Shown here piece after piece: positions 38,646-43,557 of a stretch of DNA of 43,557 nt. The position numbers and the translations under genes are program-made. This stretch comes from a virus: IMG/VR virus record IMGVR_UViG_3300010373_000017, positions 1-43,557 of that record. One strand, given 5' to 3'. The stretch's first letter is position 1; each line of letters starts with the position of its first letter. The notes below the pieces were generated by a model that was given only the letters and a program-made list of their open reading frames with translations, ran no database searches and was not told the DNA's origin.

Positions 38646-38658
38646 GTACGTAACTTTA
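38627..38658 (+). promoter_or_regulatory. Late promoter of terminase operon
   Basis: GTTG (38627-38630) and TAACTTTA (38651-38658), 20 bases apart, fit the Bacteroidota promoter pattern with one mismatch in each element. Transcription would begin near 38665, about 20 bases before the small terminase ATG. Confidence 0.6.
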
Positions 38659-38686
38659 TAAGAAGTTATAGAAACTTATAGATAGA

Positions 38687-39169
38687 ATGCCAGCACCAAA
38701 AGGAAATAAGTTCGGATATAATGGAGGTAGGCCAAATGCATTCACATCCCCCAAAGATTTAACCAAAGAAATAGAAGAGTATTTTAATTGGTGTGATACC
38801 AATCCCTTACAAATATGGCATACCCAGTTAGATAAGAGTAGCGGTCAACCGGTACAAATAACACAGCAACGCCCATACACAATTGAGGGCTTATCGCTTT
38901 GGTTAAATGTGGATTCAAGAACATTACTGAACTACCAACGGGCTGAGGGGTACGAAGATTTTTTTCCAATAATTATACATGCGAAACAGCGAATTGCTAA
39001 CCAGAGGATTGAATTAGCTACTGCTGGCGTATTTAAAGAAGGTTTTACAAAGTTTTTATTAATTAATAACAGTGCATTGGATTATCAGGATAAGATTGTT
39101 CAACAAACTACTATAGATATTAATTCTACTCCCGACTGGCTAACCAAACCAATAGAAGATACTGAATAG
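38687..39169 (+). CDS. Terminase small subunit
   Basis: A 160-aa protein with the N-terminus MPAPKGNKFGYNGGRP, typical of small terminases of Bacteroidota phages, a helix-turn-helix (YTIEGLSLWLNVDSRTLLNY, about 64-83) for recognition of the packaging site, and a helical C-terminal region for oligomerisation and contact with the large subunit. It abuts the large subunit gene without a gap (TAG then ATG). It selects phage DNA for packaging. Confidence 0.82.
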   Translation: MPAPKGNKFGYNGGRPNAFTSPKDLTKEIEEYFNWCDTNPLQIWHTQLDKSSGQPVQITQQRPYTIEGLSLWLNVDSRTLLNYQRAEGYEDFFPIIIHAKQRIANQRIELATAGVFKEGFTKFLLINNSALDYQDKIVQQTTIDINSTPDWLTKPIEDTE

Positions 39170-40438
39170 ATGCACGATCTTACTACAAAATATGTAGGCA
39201 AATCAACAAAATATAATCCTAACCTTGTCTTTTTAGAGAGCGAGTTTAAAAATTATCGAATATTTGCAATGCCAGGAGGAACACGCTCTGGCAAAACATA
39301 CTCAGTTATTCAGTTCCTTTGGCGCAACCTCTATAAATATCATGGGATACAATACAGTATAGTCAGGCAGACATTGCCAGCGCTAAAGGCTACAGTCATG
39401 CGCGATTTTGAGGAAATAGGAAGAGAAGCTAAATTATATAATGGCAATCTACACAATCTTACCGATAAAGAATACAGATACAACAATAATCTTGTTGATT
39501 ATTTTAGCGGCGACGATAATGAGAAGATAAGAGGCCGCAAACGGCACGTCTTGTACATGAACGAAGGGCCGGAATTACCATGGGATGTTGTACAGCAGCT
39601 ATTATTTAGGACCTCTGACAAGGTAATACTCGATTATAATCCGTCTTATCCTGAATCATGGGTATATGACAAAATACTTACCAGAAGTGATTGCGCTTAC
39701 ATTACTACTACATATAGAGATAATCCGTTTCTTACTGCCGGGCAACTCTCTGAAATTGAATGGCTACAACTCAATGATCCGGAAGGGTATAAAGTATATG
39801 GCTTAGGCCAACGTGGTGAACTGCGTGGGCAAATCTATACAAACTGGAAACCTATAAAATCAATGCCTGTTGATTACCCGATCATTACCGTAATTGATTT
39901 TGGGTTTAGTAATGATCCTACAGCTATTAGTCAATTCAGCACTCATAATAGAGCTATTTATGGGTGTGAAAAACTATATAAGAAGGAACAAAACAATCTA
40001 CAGATTGCCTGTCATTTATTCTTTATTGGTTGTGATAGTAGTAGTATGATAATTGCAGATAGTGCAGAGCCCAAAAGTATTGTTGAATTGCGTATCGGTT
40101 GGGATTTGACATCGGAAGCCGTTAAACTACTTGCTTTCCAATGTGGTTATGAATGTAGCGAAGAAACTATAGTTAAGTTGCAAAAGCAATTAAAAAAAGG
40201 ATTTACAGTCTTGGCAGCAAGCAAAGGACAAGACAGTATAGACGCTGGCATACAGAAGCTAAAACAATATGAAGTATTTATCACAGAAGATAGTCATAAT
40301 GCATGGATGGAATACCGTAAATATCGTTGGGCAGAAGATAAAAAGACTGGTAAACTATTAAACGTTCCGGTTGATGAGAGTAATCACTTTATGGACACAT
40401 TACGTTATTTCTGTTTATGCGCCGGTAGATTATTTTAA
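39170..40438 (+). CDS. Terminase large subunit (packaging motor)
   Basis: A 422-aa protein with ATPase and nuclease domains. Walker A is GGTRSGKT (36-43), Walker B VLYMNEGPE (127-135) with catalytic Glu132, and the coupling motif LDYNP (154-158). The RNase H-like nuclease domain is shown by VIDFGFSNDPT (D243), IIADSAEPKS (D297) and HFMDTLRYF (D409). It drives DNA into the prohead and cuts the concatemer. Its length fits PBSX/T4-like siphophage terminases. Located directly after the small subunit. Confidence 0.92.
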   Translation: MHDLTTKYVGKSTKYNPNLVFLESEFKNYRIFAMPGGTRSGKTYSVIQFLWRNLYKYHGIQYSIVRQTLPALKATVMRDFEEIGREAKLYNGNLHNLTDKEYRYNNNLVDYFSGDDNEKIRGRKRHVLYMNEGPELPWDVVQQLLFRTSDKVILDYNPSYPESWVYDKILTRSDCAYITTTYRDNPFLTAGQLSEIEWLQLNDPEGYKVYGLGQRGELRGQIYTNWKPIKSMPVDYPIITVIDFGFSNDPTAISQFSTHNRAIYGCEKLYKKEQNNLQIACHLFFIGCDSSSMIIADSAEPKSIVELRIGWDLTSEAVKLLAFQCGYECSEETIVKLQKQLKKGFTVLAASKGQDSIDAGIQKLKQYEVFITEDSHNAWMEYRKYRWAEDKKTGKLLNVPVDESNHFMDTLRYFCLCAGRLF

Positions 40439-40447
40439 ATTATTTAT

Positions 40448-40765
40448 ATGGTATTCAATATAAAAAAACAGTATGAATTAGATGTAAAGTATAGGCGATG
40501 TTTTGCTTTTATACCAATTAGAATAGAGGGAAACAGAAAAATATGGCTTCGTCGGTATGAGAGAAAATATCGTTTTGAATCAGATAAGTATAATGAAAAC
40601 TATTTTAAAGATATAAACTATCCAAAATATAACTTCATATCATTTGGCAGTGATTTAATGCGTTCTGATTGGCATTTGAAAGAAAAATATCTATCTAATG
40701 AACGAGATAATTATAAATCTGATTGGGATAATTATATAAAAATAAATGGTCATTTACCTAAATAA
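40448..40765 (+). CDS. Basic, aromatic-rich protein of unknown function
   Basis: A 105-aa protein rich in Tyr, Lys, Arg and Asn (RKIWLRRYERKYRF). It is between the terminase and the zinc-ribbon gene and is not recognised. The base composition is more AT-rich than the terminase genes, which fits a recent insertion (moron) but proves nothing. Confidence 0.5.
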   Translation: MVFNIKKQYELDVKYRRCFAFIPIRIEGNRKIWLRRYERKYRFESDKYNENYFKDINYPKYNFISFGSDLMRSDWHLKEKYLSNERDNYKSDWDNYIKINGHLPK

Positions 40766-40771
40766 GCAATC

Positions 40772-40975
40772 ATGTTACATACACAACTACAAAACAAGGA
40801 ACTGAAAAAGGCAATTATTAAGCAAAAAGTAGGCGCTATAAACGAGGGCAACAGCGCAAGGTGTGGTGGTACAAGAAATGGAAAGGCTTGTAATCATAAG
40901 TTGGGAGAATTTGAAATGGCATCAGGGACTATTAAGTGCATTAGATGTGGTGCGATAAACGTTGTTAAGAGGTAG
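40772..40975 (+). CDS. Com-like zinc-ribbon protein
   Basis: A 67-aa protein with four cysteines (C31, C40, C56, C59), ending IKCIRCGAINVVKR. The last part is the pattern of Com-type zinc ribbons, small RNA-binding proteins such as phage Mu Com, which activates translation of a methylase. A role in mRNA or DNA binding is likely; the target is unknown. A longer spacing between the first cysteines differs from Mu Com. Confidence 0.55.
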   Translation: MLHTQLQNKELKKAIIKQKVGAINEGNSARCGGTRNGKACNHKLGEFEMASGTIKCIRCGAINVVKR

Positions 40976-41027
40976 TTATTACTACTTTATTACTTGATTT
41001 TGGTATATCATTTGTTGAAGATTATGT

Positions 41028-41234
41028 ATGAATTACCATCTCTGGGACAGAGGGAAAAAGAAGTTAGATAAAGACGGTTTTTGGTTCAGACAGGACAGGT
41101 GTGTACGTTGTGGCTGTGTGCGTGAAATGATGCATAAGATGTATAATGGCTCATTAACAGAAATGGTCTATGTTTATAAATATTTTGGATTTACCTTTAT
41201 CAGCGAAAACCGACCTAACTGCAAAAGGATATGA
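41028..41234 (+). CDS. Small cysteine-rich protein
   Basis: A 68-aa protein with CVRCGC (C25, C28, C30) and C65, a possible zinc site, and a Trp/Tyr-rich sequence (MNYHLWDRGKKKLDKDGFWF). It overlaps the lipoprotein gene by ATGA. No family recognised. Confidence 0.5.
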   Translation: MNYHLWDRGKKKLDKDGFWFRQDRCVRCGCVREMMHKMYNGSLTEMVYVYKYFGFTFISENRPNCKRI

Positions 41235-41665
41235 AAAAACTACTACCACTACTTATCTTATTCACCGCATGCCATAAGACAGACATACCAACTCCAACCG
41301 GTACAACAAAAGTTGACACTATTCACCATTTCATACGTAATTGGGATAATATATCTATTTGGAATGAGTTCGATAAAGGAGACACAATACATTGCTTTAC
41401 CTCACATGATACGAGCTTTGTTGTTTACAAAGGCCAAAAGTTATTTGTATGGACGTTTCAGAAAAACGATAGCGCAGAGGTTATCTATAACTGTTTTATC
41501 ACGCCACAATGTTTTGATACCACAATGATTTACTCCAGGTGCCAGGTAAGCGGGTCGAGATACTATGATACTTCAGCAGGATGGCTAAATGAATATCAAA
41601 CTATATGGCTTGCTGATAAATCGCATTTCGACACAACCGGAGAAGGCATTTACTCAAATTTTTAA
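41231..41665 (+). CDS. Lipoprotein
   Basis: A 144-aa protein starting MKKLLPLLILFTACHK, a lipoprotein signal with lipobox FTAC and Cys14. The mature protein is beta-rich with scattered Cys residues. It is encoded between terminase and portal, a strange place for an envelope protein. Possible roles are superinfection exclusion, as known for phage-encoded lipoproteins such as that of T5, or envelope modification during infection. It is followed by an AT-rich region with a promoter. Confidence 0.6.
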   Translation: MKKLLPLLILFTACHKTDIPTPTGTTKVDTIHHFIRNWDNISIWNEFDKGDTIHCFTSHDTSFVVYKGQKLFVWTFQKNDSAEVIYNCFITPQCFDTTMIYSRCQVSGSRYYDTSAGWLNEYQTIWLADKSHFDTTGEGIYSNF

Positions 41666-41672
41666 ATATTTT

Positions 41673-41702
41673 TTTGTTTATTAAATAAATTATATAATTT
41701 TA
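41673..41702 (+). promoter_or_regulatory. Candidate promoter upstream of portal operon
   Basis: TTTG (41673-41676) and TAATTTTA (41695-41702), 18 bases apart, resemble the Bacteroidota pattern with one mismatch in the -7 element. Transcription would start near 41708 and run through two hairpin terminators. Confidence 0.4.
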
Positions 41703-41786
41703 CTTAGTAGTAAGTAGAATTTACCAATTAGTAAGTAAATAATTAAGTTTTAGTAACATTTAAGTTTTAGTTAGAGCGACTTCGAT

Positions 41787-41819
41787 CGCCAATTGTCTTA
41801 GGATAGTTGGCGGTTTTTT
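41787..41819 (+). terminator. Hairpin terminator 1 in portal leader
   Basis: CGCCAATTGTC (787-797) pairs with GATAGTTGGCG (802-812) with two G-U pairs around TTAG, followed by GTTTTTT. It has all features of a Rho-independent terminator. Confidence 0.8.
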
Positions 41820-41846
41820 ATAACGTGGGGTTAATAGAGTGTTTTC

Positions 41847-41888
41847 AAAGCACCATATGCGGTAACGCGTGTGGTGCTTTTTCTTTTT
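41847..41888 (+). terminator. Hairpin terminator 2 with GNRA loop in portal leader
   Basis: AAAGCACCATATGCG (847-861) pairs with CGCGTGTGGTGCTTT (866-880), 15 pairs with two G-U, around the tetraloop GTAA, then TTCTTTTT. It lies directly upstream of the 78-aa gene and the portal. Confidence 0.85.
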
Positions 41889-41892
41889 AAAT

Positions 41893-42129
41893 ATGATCTG
41901 GAAAGCTAAAGAAGTACACAACCTGAAGAATGGCGATACAAAAACAGTATCACATTTTGCTTGGCTTCCGAAACGTGTGGGAAATAATATTGTATGGCTT
42001 GGTGAATATGAGTATTTGTACGCATGGATTATAACAACAAGGCTTATACTTATTGACGATAAAACTGTTGAGTTCAAATATGGTGATTGGGAAAAAATAT
42101 CAGAACGGGTTATAAATGAATCTGACTGA
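41893..42129 (+). CDS. Small protein upstream of portal
   Basis: A 78-aa protein starting at ATG 41893 (an upstream GTG at 41869 lies within the terminator stem). The sequence is beta-rich with tryptophans (HFAWLPKRVGNNIVWLGEYE). It overlaps the portal gene by 14 bases, so the two are coupled. No family recognised; a portal-assembly or head role is possible. Confidence 0.5.
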   Translation: MIWKAKEVHNLKNGDTKTVSHFAWLPKRVGNNIVWLGEYEYLYAWIITTRLILIDDKTVEFKYGDWEKISERVINESD

Positions 42130-43474
42130 TTGGGGTAACGCGCAGCAGCTTGATGTAAGCTCTATGGTCCCACAAGGGATTTCGTTCTTCAGCTACAACA
42201 ATGAAGTGCAGTGGGAACGTGTCGCAACAGCAATGGACTATAAGCGCATATTTGAACTATGTTCTCCGTTAGCTGCGATAGTTTCTAAAAAAGCTGCTGC
42301 ATTCGCGAATGGTGAGCTGCAATTTATAAAATCAACAACAGGCGGTGAGATTCGTGGTTTGGATAAACAATGGAAAAAGCTCTTTGACAGGCCAAATTTA
42401 ATGCAGACAGGTACAGAGTTTTTAACACAGTTGTACATATTTATGGCGATGAGGGGGTATTGTTATGGATACCCTATTTATGCAGAAGGATTTGCAGATA
42501 TACCATCATCTATATGGTTATTGCCTCCATGGTATGTATCTGTGTCACCTATAAATAATCCATTTTTTCAGTTTACAAACGGTTTGGTTGAAAGGAAAGT
42601 AATATTCAATTGGAATGGAGAAGCAACTGAGATACCAGAAAATGAATTAATATTGTTCAAAGACCCTGGATCTACGCTCATTAATCAATATACATGGCTT
42701 CCTGAAAGCAGGATAATGTCTTTACAGCGTCCAATCTCAACATTGATAGCAGCAATAGAAAGCAGGAATGTACTCGTAACAAGACGTGGTGCTTTAGGTT
42801 TATTATCAAACGATACAGGAAAGGGAGATGTCAACTATGTGCCACTAAAGCCAGATGAGAAAGAAGAACTGCAACGTGATTATAGACAATACGGACTTAC
42901 CAATAACCAATGGCAGTTGCTTATAACAAATGCAAATCTGAAGTATCAGCAAATGGCTATGAACGTAAAAGAATTAGGTCTGTTTGAAGAACATGAGCGC
43001 GATATAATGGATATATGTGATGTGTTTGGTTATCCTTACGAATTACTTTCCAATACAAAGGGACAGACTTACGCAAATAAAAATGAGGCAGGTAAAAAAT
43101 TATATCAGGACACTATAATACCTGAATCAAAGGTAATAACAGAACAATTTGAAATTGGTTTAAATCTATCTGATGTGAATATAGAATTAGAATTAGTATA
43201 TGATGATGTTGAATCACTACAGGAATCTATGAGAGATACTGGACAGGGAAGGCTTGCTATGAATAATGCTCTTGCTGTGCAATGGGAGAATAATCTTATA
43301 ACACTTGATGATTGGCGTGAACAGATAGGTGATGAAAGATTAGGGACAGACCCTAATATGTTTTATAAGTATGAGTTTGATCAATGGATGCAGACAAATG
43401 GTTATGCACCACAAATAGAATTGCAGATACCGGGAAACGAACAGCCACAAAAACAACCCAATGCAGCAGCATAG
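42116..43474 (+). CDS. Portal protein (HK97-type)
   Basis: A 452-aa portal protein forming the dodecameric ring for DNA passage at one capsid vertex. Family features are ELCSPLAAIVSKKAAAFANG (about 44-63), IFMAMRGYCYGYPIYAEGF, LLPPWYVSV and the downstream GFEEHERDIMDICDVFGYPY-like region with KGQTYANKNEAGK. The C-terminus is disordered and Gln/Pro-rich (IELQIPGNEQPQKQPNAAA). The last 40 bases fall in the right terminal repeat, so the stop is repeated at 38-40. On the circle it overlaps the protease gene by 14 bases. Confidence 0.9.
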   Translation: MNLTDWGNAQQLDVSSMVPQGISFFSYNNEVQWERVATAMDYKRIFELCSPLAAIVSKKAAAFANGELQFIKSTTGGEIRGLDKQWKKLFDRPNLMQTGTEFLTQLYIFMAMRGYCYGYPIYAEGFADIPSSIWLLPPWYVSVSPINNPFFQFTNGLVERKVIFNWNGEATEIPENELILFKDPGSTLINQYTWLPESRIMSLQRPISTLIAAIESRNVLVTRRGALGLLSNDTGKGDVNYVPLKPDEKEELQRDYRQYGLTNNQWQLLITNANLKYQQMAMNVKELGLFEEHERDIMDICDVFGYPYELLSNTKGQTYANKNEAGKKLYQDTIIPESKVITEQFEIGLNLSDVNIELELVYDDVESLQESMRDTGQGRLAMNNALAVQWENNLITLDDWREQIGDERLGTDPNMFYKYEFDQWMQTNGYAPQIELQIPGNEQPQKQPNAAA

Positions 43475-43557
43475 TATAGATACAAGAAAAGAAAGGCCAT
43501 ATGTCATAAAGTCTATGGATGCTAATATTCAGGATGTGGATATGACTAAGCGCATTG
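43435..43557. repeat. Right copy of 123-bp terminal direct repeat
   Basis: Identical to 1-123. It carries the end of the portal gene and the start of the protease gene, so the sequence can be closed without loss into a circle of 43,434 bases. Confidence 0.95.

Larger units (their letters stand above)
38281..38686. other. 406-bp divergent control region, likely with attP
   Basis: No gene is seen. This region separates the leftward integrase operon from the rightward terminase operon. From left to right it holds a leftward promoter, palindromic elements, one copy of a 21-base repeat, a leftward terminator, a strong hairpin, a parS-like site, the second 21-base repeat and the terminase promoter. 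The phage attachment site is expected near the integrase operon and may lie here; its core cannot be read without the host sequence. Confidence 0.6.
41666..41892. other. 227-bp structured leader before the portal operon
   Basis: No gene is seen. The left half is AT-rich with repeats (TTAAGTTTTAGT twice at 41743-41772 and AGTAAGTA three times) and a promoter candidate. The right half contains two hairpin terminators in the reading direction, ending five bases before the next start codon. Confidence 0.6.

Overview
The window is the complete genome of a temperate, long-tailed (siphovirus-type) double-stranded DNA phage. The last 123 bases (43435-43557) repeat the first 123 exactly, so the sequence closes into a circle or a terminally redundant molecule with 43,434 unique bases, and the portal gene at the right end runs into the prohead protease gene at the left end. 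The host is most likely a member of the Bacteroidota. The DNA is AT-rich, start codons usually follow A-rich leaders rather than Shine-Dalgarno sites, signal peptides end in the AQ style common in that phylum, and several promoters fit the Bacteroidota pattern TTTG-N19-21-TAnnTTTG. The tyrosine integrase, tape measure, ASCH, YopX-like and Lin1244-like proteins are also of types common in Bacteroidota prophages.

Layout, read around the circle. (1) Late rightward operon from about 38.65 kb through the junction to 21.4 kb: small and large terminase, small zinc-binding proteins, a lipoprotein, a leader with two hairpin terminators, portal, protease, HK97-type major capsid protein, connector and tail-completion proteins, probable major tail protein followed by a terminator, putative tail assembly chaperones with a frame break, tape measure, tail-tip proteins, two fibre-like proteins with Sec signal peptides, holin and spanin candidates, an adenine methyltransferase and an M15 peptidase endolysin. 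(2) Leftward early operon from a promoter/operator at 34.56 kb to 21.57 kb: Cro-like and excisionase-like regulators, many small accessory genes, a recombination pair (putative annealing protein and YqaJ-type exonuclease), a Lin1244-like replication protein, a DnaB helicase, a free-standing DnaA domain IV protein, ASCH and VRR-NUC proteins, and a secreted beta-helix protein. (3) Lysogeny block at 34.6-38.3 kb: a CI-like repressor transcribed rightward with an outer-membrane barrel gene behind it, then a leftward integrase operon with a small basic protein directly upstream of the integrase.

The most interesting points are a near-perfect ParB-binding parS site directly upstream of the terminase promoter in the 406-base control region, tandem hairpin terminators between a promoter and the portal gene (suggesting antitermination), a LexA-fold repressor that seems to lack its self-cleavage residues, an outer-membrane barrel gene coupled to that repressor, secreted fibre-like proteins, and several broken early genes: an in-frame ochre codon, two frameshifts and a cytosine methyltransferase remnant. 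No tRNA, CRISPR array, insertion sequence or reverse transcriptase was seen. Functions of most small early genes are unknown. Assignments marked as context-based rest on gene order rather than on recognised motifs.
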